Assembly: GCF_024296925.1 (NCBI RefSeq)
Contig: NZ_CP101125.1
Span: 5,520,501-5,584,500 of the forward strand
DNA: 64,000 nucleotides
Reading direction: 5' to 3'
Source of the DNA: Pseudomonas nunensis
GTDB lineage: Bacteria > Pseudomonadota > Gammaproteobacteria > Pseudomonadales > Pseudomonadaceae
The notes under the pieces were generated by a model that ran no database searches, was not told the origin of the DNA, and worked only from the letters and a program-made list of their open reading frames with translations. Below, in pieces: positions 36,596-47,689 of this stretch. Made by a program: the position numbers and the translations under genes. Numbering within the stretch: the stretch's first letter is position 1; each line of letters opens with the position of its first letter.

Positions 36596-39225
36596 GACTT
36601 GGCCTTAGGTTTACGCGCCCCGCCGCTTTTGGCAGCTGGAGCCGAGCCCGATTTTGGCGGGCCTTTACGGTGTTTGCTCGGCTTGCTGCCGGGAGCCTTG
36701 TCAGGCGCCGACCGTCCGGTCTTTCCCCCAGACGCCGCTTTACCGCCGCTTTTCGCTTCAGACAGCAACGCCTGTTTCAGTTCACGACTTTTACGCAGCT
36801 CGGCGTTTTTCGCCGCTGCATCGCTCGGGCGATAAGCTTCGGGCGCTTTTTCCTTGGCAGGACGACGACCGGTTTTCGCCGGGGCCGGTTCTGCGGCGGT
36901 TTTAGCTGCAGTCTTGGCGGCTGGCTCAGCCTTTTCGTTGCCGCGCTTCTTGCGACCGATCGGCGCGCTGATGGTCTTTTCAGCCATCTCGAAGTCGATC
37001 TTGCGTTCGTCAAGGTCGACGCGCATCACGCGCACTTCAACGGTGTCGCCGAGGCGGAAGCTGCGACCGGTACGCTCACCGGCGAGACGGTGATGCACAG
37101 GATCGAAGTGGTAGTAGTCGCCCGGCAGCGCGGTGACGTGCACCAAGCCTTCGACGTAGATGTCGGTCAGTTCGACGAACAGGCCGAAACCGGTCACGGC
37201 GGTGATCACACCCGGGAACGATTCGCCCACACGGTCTTTCATGAACTCGCACTTGAGCCAGTTCACCACGTCGCGGGTCGCTTCGTCGGCACGGCGCTCG
37301 CTCATCGAGCACTGCTCGCCGAGTTGCTCCAGGGCCGCTTCGTCGTACGGATAAATCCGCGCCTTCGGAATGGTCATCGCGCCAGCACGGCGAACGTGCG
37401 GCGTGTCCTGTTTCGAATGGATAACGCTGCGGATCGCCCGGTGCGTGAGCAAGTCCGGGTAGCGGCGGATCGGCGAGGTGAAGTGGGTATAGGCTTCGTA
37501 ATTCAGGCCGAAGTGGCCCTGGTTATCGGCGCTATACACCGCCTGGCTCAACGAACGCAGCATGACGGTCTGGATCAGATGGAAGTCCGGACGGTCCTTG
37601 ATGCTCGCCAGCAGTGCCTGGTAATCCTTCGGCGACGGGCCGTCCTTGCCTTTGTGCAGGGACAGGCCGAGCTCGCCGAGGAAGGCGCGCAGTTTTTCCA
37701 GACGCTCCGGTGGCGGACCGTTGTGCACGCGATACAGCGCAGGGATTTCGTGCTTCTTCAGGAATTCAGCAGTGGCCACGTTGGCCGCCAGCATGCATTC
37801 CTCGATCAGCTTGTGCGCGTCGTTACGCACGGTCGGACGGATTTCGGCGATCTTGCGCTCGGTGCCGAAGATGATCCGGGTTTCCTGAGTTTCGAAATCG
37901 ATCGCGCCACGCACGTGACGAGCGCCCAGCAGCACTTTGTAGAGTGCGTAAAGCTGCTTGAGGTGTGGCAGAACGTCGGTGTACTCGCCGCGAAGCTGAC
38001 GTGCTTCGGTGAGTTTCGGCGTTTCGAGCATCGCGCTGACTTTGTTGTAGGTCAGGCGAGCATGGGAGTGAATCACCGCTTCGTAGAAGCAGTAGTCGGT
38101 CATCTCGCCGGATTTGGAGATGGTCATCTCGCAAACCATGGCCAGGCGATCGACGTGCGGATTCAGCGAGCACAGGCCATTGGACAACTGCTCAGGAAGC
38201 ATCGGCACCACGCGCTCGGGGAAGTACACCGAGTTGCCGCGAACCTGGGATTCGTTGTCCAGCGCCGAACCAATCTTCACGTAGCTGGAGACGTCGGCAA
38301 TCGCCACGTACAACTTCCAGCCACCGGAGAACAGGCGCAGCTTGCCTGGCTTGGATTCGCAGTAAACCGCGTCATCGAAGTCGCGCGCATCTTCACCATC
38401 GATGGTCACGAACGGCAGATGGCGCAGGTCGATGCGCTTCTCTTTGTCTTTCTCTTCGACTTCAGGCTTGAGCTTGGCGGCTTCTTTCAACACCGCCTCA
38501 GGCCATACGTGCGGGATATCGTACGCGCGCAGGGCGACATCGATTTCCATGCCCGGCGCCATGTAGTTACCCACGACTTCGACCACGTCGCCTTGCGGCT
38601 GGAAGCGTGGCGTCGGCCAGTGAGTGATCTTCACTTCGACGAACTGACCGATCTGCGCGTTGGCGTTGCGGCCCGGGGTGACCAGCACTTCTTGCTGGAT
38701 CTTCGGGTTATCCGCGACGACGAAGCCGATACCGCCTTCTTCGAAGTAGCGACCGACGATGGTCTCGTGGGCACGGGACACGACTTCAACGATCATGCCT
38801 TCGCGGCGACCGCGACGGTCCAGCCCGGAAACACGCGCCAGGGCACGGTCGCCGTCGAACACCAGACGCATTTGCGCAGGGCTCATGAACAGATCGTCAC
38901 TACCGTCGTCCGGGACCAGGAAGCCGAAGCCGTCACGGTGACCGCTGATGCGGCCCAGGATCAGGTCGAGCTTGTCCACCGGCGCATACGTGCCGCGACG
39001 GGTATAGATGAGTTGAGCGTCGCGCTCCATGGCGCGCAGGCGGCGACGCAGGGCTTCGATCTGGTCTTCTGTGGTAAGACCAAACTCCTCGACCAACTGC
39101 TCGCGGTTAGCAGGCGAACCTCGATCAGCAAGGTGCTGAAGGATCAGTTCGCGGCTAGGAATAGGGTTTTCATATTTTTCCGCTTCACGAGCGGCCTCGG
39201 GATCGAGGGACTGCCAATCGGCCAT
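36592..39225 (-). CDS. rnr: Ribonuclease R
   Basis: An 877-residue 3'-5' exoribonuclease that degrades structured RNA. Order: helix-turn-helix (about 20-90), cold-shock domains (95-240), RNB catalytic domain with the acidic cluster DGEDARDFDDAVYCES near 275, S1 domain (about 645-730) and a Lys/Ala/Pro-rich basic tail of over 120 residues that helps unwinding or trans-translation contacts. It is longer than the E. coli enzyme (813) mainly in this tail. Read with rlmB as an operon. Confidence 0.95.
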   Translation of the reverse strand: MADWQSLDPEAAREAEKYENPIPSRELILQHLADRGSPANREQLVEEFGLTTEDQIEALRRRLRAMERDAQLIYTRRGTYAPVDKLDLILGRISGHRDGFGFLVPDDGSDDLFMSPAQMRLVFDGDRALARVSGLDRRGRREGMIVEVVSRAHETIVGRYFEEGGIGFVVADNPKIQQEVLVTPGRNANAQIGQFVEVKITHWPTPRFQPQGDVVEVVGNYMAPGMEIDVALRAYDIPHVWPEAVLKEAAKLKPEVEEKDKEKRIDLRHLPFVTIDGEDARDFDDAVYCESKPGKLRLFSGGWKLYVAIADVSSYVKIGSALDNESQVRGNSVYFPERVVPMLPEQLSNGLCSLNPHVDRLAMVCEMTISKSGEMTDYCFYEAVIHSHARLTYNKVSAMLETPKLTEARQLRGEYTDVLPHLKQLYALYKVLLGARHVRGAIDFETQETRIIFGTERKIAEIRPTVRNDAHKLIEECMLAANVATAEFLKKHEIPALYRVHNGPPPERLEKLRAFLGELGLSLHKGKDGPSPKDYQALLASIKDRPDFHLIQTVMLRSLSQAVYSADNQGHFGLNYEAYTHFTSPIRRYPDLLTHRAIRSVIHSKQDTPHVRRAGAMTIPKARIYPYDEAALEQLGEQCSMSERRADEATRDVVNWLKCEFMKDRVGESFPGVITAVTGFGLFVELTDIYVEGLVHVTALPGDYYHFDPVHHRLAGERTGRSFRLGDTVEVRVMRVDLDERKIDFEMAEKTISAPIGRKKRGNEKAEPAAKTAAKTAAEPAPAKTGRRPAKEKAPEAYRPSDAAAKNAELRKSRELKQALLSEAKSGGKAASGGKTGRSAPDKAPGSKPSKHRKGPPKSGSAPAAKSGGARKPKAKS

Positions 39226-39386
39226 TAGAGAGTTTTCACCTTGTCTATATGCGGGTTAGTTTGGCATAGGCGTAATGAAACGGGAAATTTCAGGCTGTGA
39301 CAGCCCATCTAAAGCTCTTTATCGACACCGAAAAACCGAATTAAATGCCATTGGCGAAATTTTCCAGGTTTTTTTAGTGGCGGGGG

Positions 39387-39415
39387 TTTACAGTTAAAAA
39401 GGCGCTCCGTATAGT
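39387..39415 (+). promoter_or_regulatory. Sigma-70 promoter of the first tRNA-Leu unit
   Basis: -35 TTTACA (39387-39392) and -10 TATAGT (39410-39415) with 17-bp spacing, followed by a G+C-rich discriminator GCGCGCC, typical of stringently controlled stable-RNA promoters. Confidence 0.8.
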
Positions 39416-39451
39416 GCGCGCCATCGACGACGCACTAGCGTTGCCGATACT

Positions 39452-39538
39452 GCCCAGATGGTGAAATTGGTAGACACGCCAGCTTCAGGTGCTGGTGACC
39501 GCAAGGTCGTGGAAGTTCGAGTCTTCTTCTGGGCACCA
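39452..39538 (+). tRNA. tRNA-Leu (CAG)
   Basis: An 87-base class II tRNA. The acceptor arm GCCCAGA pairs with TCTGGGC and CCA is encoded. Anticodon stem CCAGC/GCTGG with loop TTCAGGT puts anticodon CAG at 39486-39488 (codon CUG). A long variable arm, as expected for leucine, follows. Confidence 0.96.
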
Positions 39539-39576
39539 ATTTCGAGCTTGAGATTAGATCAATTTCAAGGCTCACA

Positions 39577-39604
39577 CAAAAACCCGCGAAAGCGGGTTTT
39601 TTGC
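39577..39604 (+). terminator. Terminator of the first tRNA-Leu unit
   Basis: Stem AAAACCCGC / GCGGGTTTT around GAAA with a following T run. Confidence 0.88.
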
Positions 39605-39641
39605 ATTCAGGGCTTCTGATTTATTAAAACCAAATCAGGGG

Positions 39642-39670
39642 TTTACAGATTAAAAAGCTCTCCGTATAGT
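39642..39670 (+). promoter_or_regulatory. Sigma-70 promoter of the second tRNA-Leu unit
   Basis: -35 TTTACA (39642-39647) and -10 TATAGT (39665-39670), 17-bp spacing, nearly the same as the promoter of the first unit. Confidence 0.8.
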
Positions 39671-39704
39671 GCGCCACATCAACAGCGGCAACGTTGCTGA
39701 TACT

Positions 39705-39791
39705 GCCCAGATGGTGAAATTGGTAGACACGCCAGCTTCAGGTGCTGGTGACCGCAAGGTCGTGGAAGTTCGAGTCTTCTTCTGGGCACCA
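39705..39791 (+). tRNA. tRNA-Leu (CAG), second copy
   Basis: Identical to the first tRNA-Leu over all 87 bases, offset by 253 bases; anticodon CAG at 39739-39741. It has its own promoter and terminator, so it is an independent transcription unit produced by tandem duplication. Confidence 0.96.
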
Positions 39792-39823
39792 ATTCAAATT
39801 TCAGAGTCGATCTGGAATTTCAC

Positions 39824-39848
39824 AAAAACCCGCGAAAGCGGGTTTTTG
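39824..39848 (+). terminator. Terminator of the second tRNA-Leu unit
   Basis: Same stem as in the first unit (AAAACCCGC / GCGGGTTTT around GAAA) followed by T bases. Confidence 0.85.
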
Positions 39849-39887
39849 CGTTTCTGGCTTTCAAAAACTTCCAGCCAACATCGACCC

Positions 39888-39979
39888 CTGTGGGAGCGGG
39901 CTTGCTCGCGAAGACGGAGTGCCAGTCGACATCGATGCAGCTGAAAGATCGCCTTCGCGAGCAAGCCCGCTCCCACAGG
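39888..39979. repeat. REP inverted pair
   Basis: REP pair of the GTGGGAGCGGGCTTGCTCGC type between the tRNA-Leu pair and the iron ABC genes. Confidence 0.9.
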
Positions 39980-40035
39980 GACTGCAACAGCCGCTCTAGC
40001 CGAGCCTCTCCTACCCCGCAAAGCGCACTTGAGAA

Positions 40036-40054
40036 ACAATATCGTTTATCATTG
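40036..40054 (+). promoter_or_regulatory. Fur-box-like operator
   Basis: ACAATATCGTTTATCATTG resembles the 19-bp Fur box (GATAATGATAATCATTATC), best seen on the other strand as CAATGATAAACGATATTGT. It lies 40 bases before the iron ABC binding-protein gene, so iron repression is likely. Confidence 0.6.
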
Positions 40055-40093
40055 TTGCAAGTTTTTGCAATGCGACAGTGAGGAACCCTGCGA

Positions 40094-41104
40094 ATGATGT
40101 TTCGAAATACCCTGCGCCGAAGCCTGACCTTCACCCTTCTCGGCCTGGCCCTCGCCACTCCCCTCACCCAAGCCGCCGACCCGGTTTCCCTGACGCTCTA
40201 TAACGGCCAACACAAGGAAGTCGGCGATGCTGTCGCCAAAGCCTTCGAAGCCAAGACCGGGATTCACGTGAATGTGCGCAAGGGCAGCAGCAACCAGCTC
40301 GCCAGCCAGGTCGTCGAAGAAGGCGATCGCTCCCCCGCCGACGTGATCTACACCGAAGAGTCGCCGCCGCTGAACAAACTCGGCGAACAAGGCCTGCTGG
40401 CCCAGACCGACGCCGCCACCCTCGCCGTCCTGCCGAAAGATTACGTCGCTGGCAATGGCACCTGGATCGGCATCACTGCCCGGGTTCGCGTGGTCGCTTT
40501 CAACCCAAAACTGATCGACGAAAAAGACTTGCCCAAATCGGTCATGGAATTCTCCGATCCTAAATGGCAAGGCAAGGTCGGCTTCGTGCCTACCAGCGGA
40601 GCGTTCCAGGAACAAGCCGTGGCGATCATCAAGACCCACGGCATGGACGCTGCCGAAGAATGGCTGACCGGCCTGCGCGCTTTCGGCAAGGTCTACAGCA
40701 ACAACATGGTGGCACTGAAAGCCGTGGAAAACGGCGAAGTCGCCACGGTGCTGGTGAACAACTACTACTGGTTTGCCTTGCAGCGCGAAAAAGGCCAGCT
40801 CGACTCGAAACTGCATTACTTCACCGGCGGCGACGTCGGCGGCTTGATCACGGTTTCCAGCGCAGCCGTGCTGAAATCCAGCAAACATCCAAAAGAAGCC
40901 CAGCAATTCCTCGCCTACATGGCCAGCGAAGAAGGCCAGCGTGTAATCACCCAGACCACCGCTGAATATCCGCTGCACAAAGGCATGGAATCGGATCGCG
41001 GGCTCAAGCCGTTCAGCGAACTCGAAGCGCCGAAAGTCACCCCGGCCGACCTCGGCAATGCCGAAGAAGCCCTGGACCTGGAACGTGACGTTGGCTTGAA
41101 CTGA
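40094..41104 (+). CDS. Fe3+ ABC transporter substrate-binding protein
   Basis: A 336-residue periplasmic iron-binding protein of the FbpA/HitA (AfuA) type. A signal peptide covers about 28 residues (LTFTLLGLALATPLTQA) and the mature part starts ADPVSLTLYNGQHKE. Tyrosines near NNYYWFALQ are candidate Fe3+ ligands, as in FbpA. Two ATGs (40094, 40097) are possible. The Fur-like box upstream and the permease gene overlapping its stop (TGATG at 41102-41106) support an iron-uptake role. Confidence 0.85.
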   Translation: MMFRNTLRRSLTFTLLGLALATPLTQAADPVSLTLYNGQHKEVGDAVAKAFEAKTGIHVNVRKGSSNQLASQVVEEGDRSPADVIYTEESPPLNKLGEQGLLAQTDAATLAVLPKDYVAGNGTWIGITARVRVVAFNPKLIDEKDLPKSVMEFSDPKWQGKVGFVPTSGAFQEQAVAIIKTHGMDAAEEWLTGLRAFGKVYSNNMVALKAVENGEVATVLVNNYYWFALQREKGQLDSKLHYFTGGDVGGLITVSSAAVLKSSKHPKEAQQFLAYMASEEGQRVITQTTAEYPLHKGMESDRGLKPFSELEAPKVTPADLGNAEEALDLERDVGLN

Positions 41105-42669
41105 TGAGCGCATCGCTATCCGCCCCCGCCGCGCGCGGGGGTTACGTACCACGGCGCAAGCGGCCGTCAATCTGGTTGTTGTTGCCGGTGTTGCTGCTGG
41201 TTGTCCTCAGCCTGCTGCCACTCGCGTATGTCGGGCTCAAGACCTGGCAAGCAGGTTGGGCCGAGGCACTGCATCTGCTGTGGCGGCCGTATGTGTTTGG
41301 CCTACTGCGCAATACGCTGTCGTTGATGGTCGGCGTTACCGTGGCGTGTGGCGTGATCGGTTTGTCGCTGGCCTGGCTGCTGGAGCGCAGCAATCTGAAG
41401 GGACGGCGACTGTGGGGCGTGATCCTCTGTTTGCCGTTCGCCGTGCCGGCGTTTGTCAGCAGCTTCACTTGGGTTTCCTTGAGCGCGCATTTCGAAGGTT
41501 TGGGCGGGGCGATTCTGGTGATGACCCTGTCCAAGTATCCGCTGGTGTTTCTGCCGGTGGCGGCGACCCTGCGTAATCTTGATCCTTCGCTGGAAGAGTC
41601 CGCCCGCACCCTTGGGCAGAATCGCTGGGGCGTGTTTTTCAGGATTACCCTGCCGCTACTCTGGCCGTCGCTTCTGGCCGGTTCGCTATTAATTGCGCTG
41701 CACATGCTGGTGGAGTTCGGCGCGCTGTCGATCATCGGCCTGCAAACCTTCACCACCGCGATCTATCAACAGTTCGAGCTGGAATTCAGCAACGCAAACG
41801 CAGCGATGCTGTCGGCGGTGCTGCTGGCGCTGTGTCTGGTGCTGTTGTGGCTTGAGCTGCGAGTGCGCGGCAAGGGCCGACATGTGCGCACCGGCCAAGG
41901 CGCGGCACGACATGCGGAACAAGTGCGCCTGGGACCTTGGGCCGCCGCCGGACAGGTTTATTGCCTGACACTGGCAATCATCGGCAGCGGGGTTCCGCTG
42001 GGGATGCTCGCGTATTGGTTGGCGGTCGGCTCATCGGCAGCGTTCCCGGTGGCAGCGATCAGCGAGGCCTTGCTGTCGTCCCTGGCATTGTCGCTGGGTG
42101 GCGCCGCACTGTGCCTGGTGTTGGCGGTGCCGGTTGGGTTGCTGGTGGTGCGCTACAAAGGCCAACTGGCGATCTGGGCCGAGCGTTTGCCGTATCTGCT
42201 GCATGCGCTGCCAGGCCTGGTGATTGCGCTGACCCTGGTGTATTTCGCCCTGCACTATGTGCCGGCGCTGTACCAGACGTCGATGTTGCTGCTGATCGCT
42301 TATGCGCTGTTGTTCCTGCCGCTGGCCCAGGCGCCGATTCGCACGGCGCTGAACAAGGCTGCGCCACAGCTGGAAGAGGCGGCTCGCACACTGGGTGCGT
42401 CGTCGTTCAGTGCGTTTTGCCGGGTGACCTTGCCGATTATCTTCCCGGCGTTGGGCGCGGCGTTTGCGCTGGTGTTTCTGGATGCGATGAAGGAACTGAC
42501 GGCGACGCTGCTGCTGAGCCCGACCGGGCTGAACACTCTGGCGACGGAAGTCTGGGCGCATACCGCGAACGTGGAGTTTGCGGCGGCGGCGCCTTATGCG
42601 GGGTTGTTGATATTGGTGTCGGGGTTGCCTGTGTACCTGTTAACAACCCGGATGTATTTGAGCCGTTGA
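41104..42669 (+). CDS. Fe3+ ABC transporter permease (FbpB-type)
   Basis: A 521-residue fused permease with two binding-protein-dependent transport modules, about 12 spans in all. Each half holds an EAA loop: LEESARTLGQNRWGVFFRI near residue 160 and LEEAARTLGASSFSAFCRV near 425. It overlaps the binding-protein gene by one base. No ATPase gene follows: after a REP pair comes a chemoreceptor gene on the opposite strand, so the ATPase must be elsewhere or shared. Confidence 0.88.
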   Translation: MSASLSAPAARGGYVPRRKRPSIWLLLPVLLLVVLSLLPLAYVGLKTWQAGWAEALHLLWRPYVFGLLRNTLSLMVGVTVACGVIGLSLAWLLERSNLKGRRLWGVILCLPFAVPAFVSSFTWVSLSAHFEGLGGAILVMTLSKYPLVFLPVAATLRNLDPSLEESARTLGQNRWGVFFRITLPLLWPSLLAGSLLIALHMLVEFGALSIIGLQTFTTAIYQQFELEFSNANAAMLSAVLLALCLVLLWLELRVRGKGRHVRTGQGAARHAEQVRLGPWAAAGQVYCLTLAIIGSGVPLGMLAYWLAVGSSAAFPVAAISEALLSSLALSLGGAALCLVLAVPVGLLVVRYKGQLAIWAERLPYLLHALPGLVIALTLVYFALHYVPALYQTSMLLLIAYALLFLPLAQAPIRTALNKAAPQLEEAARTLGASSFSAFCRVTLPIIFPALGAAFALVFLDAMKELTATLLLSPTGLNTLATEVWAHTANVEFAAAAPYAGLLILVSGLPVYLLTTRMYLSR

Positions 42670-42672
42670 AAA

Positions 42673-42746
42673 GCTTCGCGGGCAAGCCTCGCTCCTACAG
42701 GGATCGCGTGATCCAATGTAGGAGCGAGGCTTGCCCGCGAAGAGGC
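42673..42746. repeat. REP inverted pair
   Basis: REP pair of the GCAAGCCTCGCTCCTAC type between two convergent genes, the FbpB-type permease and the chemoreceptor. Confidence 0.88.
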
Positions 42747-42765
42747 CCGCCCAGGCAAAGAAAAC

Positions 42766-44727
42766 CTAAGCCCTGAACTGCCCCAGGCTAGCCTTCAACT
42801 GCGCCGCCAACCCATCCAGCACTTTGCCGCTGGCCGTGGTTTCCACCACCGCCTGAGCCGCTTTCTCAGCCTGCGCATGAATCGTCTCAACCCGGCCACG
42901 CACCGCTTGCGCGCCCTGCGCCTGATGCGCCGCTGCTTGTGTCGCCAGACCAATCGCCGCATGCACCTGCTCGACCGAGGCCTGCACCGACTGCTGCAAC
43001 CGCGCGCTGTCACGCAACACCAGCAAACCTTCGCTGGCCTGGCGCCCGGCCTGACCAATCGCCGCTACCGCCTCACGCGCGCCTTGTTGCAAGGCCACGA
43101 TATGCGCCTGGATGTCGCCGGTAGAACTTTGCGTCTTGCTCGCCAGGGCCCGGACTTCATCGGCCACCACGGCAAACCCGCGCCCCGTCTCACCCGCACG
43201 CGCCGCTTCGATGGCTGCGTTGAGCGCCAGCAGGTTGGTTTGCTCGGCGATCCCGTGAATCACCGTCAGCACCACTTCAATCTGCTCGCTCTGCTGCGCC
43301 AGACGCTCGATGACTTTCGCGCCGGTATCAACCTGCCCGGCCAATGCCTCGATCAGGCTGCCGACTTTCGCCGAGGTCCGGGTGTTCTCATCGGTGGCTG
43401 AACGAATATCCACCACTTGTTGCAAGGCTGCCTGCATCGCGTGGCTTTCCGACTGCGCTTCATCAGCCATTTGCGACAACGCGCGCAGGCTCTCGGCCAC
43501 TTCATCGCGCTGCATGCCCGCAGCCGCATCGGCCCCGGCATTGCGCAAGGTCATGGCGCCGATTTCCACACCGGTACGCTGGGCCACGTCGCCCGCCTCG
43601 CGCACGATCGGCTGCAACTTATCCACAAAGCGATTGACCGCCGAGGCCATGTCGCCGATTTCATCCTTGCTGTTGATCTGCACACGTTTGGTCAGGTCAC
43701 CCTCGCCCGCCGCCAGATCATCCATGGCGGCAATCAGCATTTTCAGGCGATTGACCACACGGCGACCCAACACCACGGCCAGCAACAGCAACACGCCGAA
43801 ACCAACCACCGCCAGGCCCATGCCGATGCGCCAGCGCAAAGTACCCGCCGCTTGCTGCACAGTGCTGGTGGTATTGGCCTGCATTTCAGACGCCGTGGAC
43901 TGCGCCGACTTCAGACGCGCGCCCATCGCCGCAGCGCTATCAGCCGCCGCGCCTTTGAGGCTGTCGCCGACCAGTTGATCACTGCTGGCGATCAGCGCGG
44001 TGAAGCGCTTGTCCAGCGCTGCCAGATCGACTTCCACCGAAGCGGTAGAGACGCCCATCAAGACCTTGCCGATTTCTACGCCATTGGGGCTGATCGAGGC
44101 CTCGAGGTAGTAGACCGACGGGTCGTTCTTCGCCGCATCCAGCACTTTATCCAAGGCGCGCTCGCCCTGGCCCTTCTCCAACAGCGCTTTGTTGATCGGG
44201 TTCTCGCGATTCAAATAGCGGGTCAGGTGCTGGCCGGCAGCGTCGTCATAGATCACGAACAACACGTTCGGATTGCGCTGGGCCCGGCGGGCGAATTCGG
44301 ACAGGGTTGGAACGTCGCTGTCCCACATGGCGCGGGGTGCGACCGAGGCCAGAAGCTGCGCCATATCATTGGCGGAGTCCTTCAGGTCTTTTTCCAATGT
44401 CCCACGCAATTGCGCCTGCTCGTCCTTCAGGCGCGAGGACAGGCCGGCGGTGAGTCGCTGACGTGTATTGGTCGAAAGGCTGTCCAGGCTCGACGTGACT
44501 TCACGCCCCGCCTGCTCCAATTCACCGGAGAGTTTTTGACTGTCAGCACCCAGGCGCACGCCTAGATCGGCCTCCAGCGCGGTGACGGTGCTCCTAGTCA
44601 GGGCGACGGCAACCAGCACTTGCACCAAAAGGGCGATACCAAGGGTAACGAACACAGGCCGCAAAAGACGACTTTGTAACAGTGAGAGAATGGCTGACAC
44701 GGGATTATCCCTCTGCTTTGACGCCAT
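42766..44727 (-). CDS. Methyl-accepting chemotaxis protein
   Basis: A 653-residue inner-membrane chemoreceptor. Membrane span 1 is at about 24-46, a periplasmic sensor domain of about 250 residues follows, span 2 is at 302-321, then HAMP (about 322-375) and the cytoplasmic signalling rod. The tip [27 protein letters not shown] is canonical. The ligand is unknown. The start [10 protein letters not shown] at 44727 is supported by the sigma-54 promoter at 44761-44775, since earlier in-frame ATGs lie upstream of the predicted transcript start or in the purA terminator. Confidence 0.85.
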   Translation of the reverse strand: MASKQRDNPVSAILSLLQSRLLRPVFVTLGIALLVQVLVAVALTRSTVTALEADLGVRLGADSQKLSGELEQAGREVTSSLDSLSTNTRQRLTAGLSSRLKDEQAQLRGTLEKDLKDSANDMAQLLASVAPRAMWDSDVPTLSEFARRAQRNPNVLFVIYDDAAGQHLTRYLNRENPINKALLEKGQGERALDKVLDAAKNDPSVYYLEASISPNGVEIGKVLMGVSTASVEVDLAALDKRFTALIASSDQLVGDSLKGAAADSAAAMGARLKSAQSTASEMQANTTSTVQQAAGTLRWRIGMGLAVVGFGVLLLLAVVLGRRVVNRLKMLIAAMDDLAAGEGDLTKRVQINSKDEIGDMASAVNRFVDKLQPIVREAGDVAQRTGVEIGAMTLRNAGADAAAGMQRDEVAESLRALSQMADEAQSESHAMQAALQQVVDIRSATDENTRTSAKVGSLIEALAGQVDTGAKVIERLAQQSEQIEVVLTVIHGIAEQTNLLALNAAIEAARAGETGRGFAVVADEVRALASKTQSSTGDIQAHIVALQQGAREAVAAIGQAGRQASEGLLVLRDSARLQQSVQASVEQVHAAIGLATQAAAHQAQGAQAVRGRVETIHAQAEKAAQAVVETTASGKVLDGLAAQLKASLGQFRA

Positions 44728-44760
44728 TAAATTGATGGCACGCCAGAAGCGATAATCACA

Positions 44761-44775
44761 GCAAGGGTCGTGCCG
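44761..44775 (-). promoter_or_regulatory. Sigma-54 promoter of the chemoreceptor gene
   Basis: The minus strand reads CGGCACGACCCTTGC, matching TGGCAC-N5-TTGC except for the first base, with exact GG-N10-GC spacing. The predicted start is near 44749, 22 bases before the chosen ATG. Confidence 0.7.
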
Positions 44776-44790
44776 TCCAACAGGCATAAA

Positions 44791-44827
44791 CGACAAAGGC
44801 CCCGATTAAGGGGCCTTTGTGTTTTAC
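44791..44827 (-). terminator. Terminator after purA
   Basis: Stem AAAGGCCCC / GGGGCCTTT around GATTAA with T-rich flanks on the minus strand. It separates purA from the chemoreceptor gene. Confidence 0.85.
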
Positions 44828-44839
44828 ATCAACGACTTA

Positions 44840-46186
<1,347 letters not shown>

Positions 46187-47374
46187 TCAAGAAGCCAGCG
46201 GCAATACTTGCCAAAGCCCGTTCTGCTGAATCAATTGCCGGTCGCAGTCCGCTTCACGGGCGGCGGCCAATGGTTGCCCAGGCAAAGCCTGAACGACACG
46301 CTGACCCTCACTGCGCAACTGGCAAACCTGCTGCCAGAGTGCCGCATCCGTACTGTCAGGCATCCAGATACCGCCAGACGGTAACTCGATCTCAGCACGC
46401 CCCAGGGTCACCAGGGTTTTCAAATCGGTGGAGAAGCCGGTTGCCGGACGAGCGCGACCGAAGTCGGCGCCGATGTCGTCGTAACGACCGCCTTGGGCAA
46501 TGGACTGGCCAACACCCGGTACGAACACCGCGAACACCACACCGGTGTGGTAGTGGTAGCCGCGCAACTCGCCCAGATCGAAGTAAAGCGGTAATTCAGG
46601 GAAACGCGTGGACAGTCGGTCGGCAATCGCCAACACGTCTTCCAGCGCCGCCAGTACCGGCGCCGGCGCATTGGCCAGACGCTCACGGGCAGCGCTCAAT
46701 ACTTCACGACCGCCACACAGGTCGACCAACGCGCGCAGCATGCCCGACAGATCGGCAGGCAAGCCTTCGGTCAAGGTAATGACCTCGTCGATGGCTTTGC
46801 GTTGCAATGCATCGAACAACTGTTGCTCGACTTCACCGGACAAACCGGCGGCGCGGGCCAGGCCACGGTAGATACCAACATGGCCGAGGTCCATGTGCAC
46901 GTCCGGCACATCGGCCAGTTGCAGCATGGCCAGCATCAGGCTGATGACTTCCACGTCGCTGCTCGGGCTGGCATCGCCGTACAACTCGGCGCCCAACTGA
47001 ATCGGGCTGCGCGACGACGACAAGGCCCGCGGCTGAGCATGCAGCACGCTGCCGGCATAGCACAGGCGGCTCGGACCTTCGCGACGCAGTGTATGCGCAT
47101 CAATGCGCGCCACTTGCGGCGTGATGTCAGCACGGAAACCCATCTGCCGGCCCGATTGCGGGTCGATGACCTTGAAGGTACGCAGATCCAGGTCCTGGCC
47201 CGCGCCGGTCAGCAGGGATTCCAGGTACTCGATATGGGGAGTCACGACAAACTCGTAACCCCAGCTCTGGAACAGATCCAACACCTGGCGGCGCGCTACT
47301 TCAATGCGCGCTGCCTCCGGTGGCAGTACTTCTTCGATGCCATCTGGCAGCAGCCAGCGGTCTACCGTTGCCAT
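46187..47374 (-). CDS. hisZ: ATP phosphoribosyltransferase regulatory subunit
   Basis: A 395-residue HisRS-like protein without tRNA synthetase activity, needed with the short HisG for the first step of histidine synthesis. It starts [18 protein letters not shown] and has class II synthetase-like blocks ([15 protein letters not shown] and [16 protein letters not shown]) but a shortened C-terminal part, as expected of HisZ. An AGGGGAAT site precedes the ATG. It lies between hflC and purA. Confidence 0.95.
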   Translation of the reverse strand: MATVDRWLLPDGIEEVLPPEAARIEVARRQVLDLFQSWGYEFVVTPHIEYLESLLTGAGQDLDLRTFKVIDPQSGRQMGFRADITPQVARIDAHTLRREGPSRLCYAGSVLHAQPRALSSSRSPIQLGAELYGDASPSSDVEVISLMLAMLQLADVPDVHMDLGHVGIYRGLARAAGLSGEVEQQLFDALQRKAIDEVITLTEGLPADLSGMLRALVDLCGGREVLSAARERLANAPAPVLAALEDVLAIADRLSTRFPELPLYFDLGELRGYHYHTGVVFAVFVPGVGQSIAQGGRYDDIGADFGRARPATGFSTDLKTLVTLGRAEIELPSGGIWMPDSTDAALWQQVCQLRSEGQRVVQALPGQPLAAAREADCDRQLIQQNGLWQVLPLAS

Positions 47375-47689
47375 TACGCCATTCCCCTATGATCCGGGCG
47401 GCCAGCCGTTGGGCAAGCCTTGAGTGAAGCAGAAAATGTCCGGCCCATGCGCAAAGCACGCGCATGAACGACGTGGCAAAAAGCCTGAAACCGGCTTCGC
47501 CAATCACTTTCCTCGAAAAACCTGTCGAGTCATTCAACTCGGGCGCCTGCGTGAAAACCACAATCAAACGTGCAGACGCAAAAAAGCCGGGAATTTCCCG
47601 GCTGCCGCATCATACACACGTTTTCCCAAAGGATCACCCCGCCCGAGGTTTTAGCCGCCGGGCGGGGGATGATTCAGGTCAACGTCGTA
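47375..47689. other. Gap between hflC and hisZ, no gene seen
   Basis: These 315 bases hold the hflKC terminator and upstream signals for hisZ. I looked for a small yjeT/DUF2065-like gene, which I recall between hflC and hisZ or purA in relatives, but no frame encodes such a protein. A second hairpin (CCCGCCCG / CGGGCGGG, about 47639-47667) lies nearer hflC. Confidence 0.5.
47579..47603 (-). terminator. Terminator downstream of hflC
   Basis: Stem AGCCGGGAA / TTCCCGGCT with a T run on the minus strand, about 90 bases after the hflC stop. Confidence 0.8.

Noticed and set aside
36670..39228. 852-residue frame antisense to rnr
   Set aside because: Shadow of rnr; no start signal or domain.
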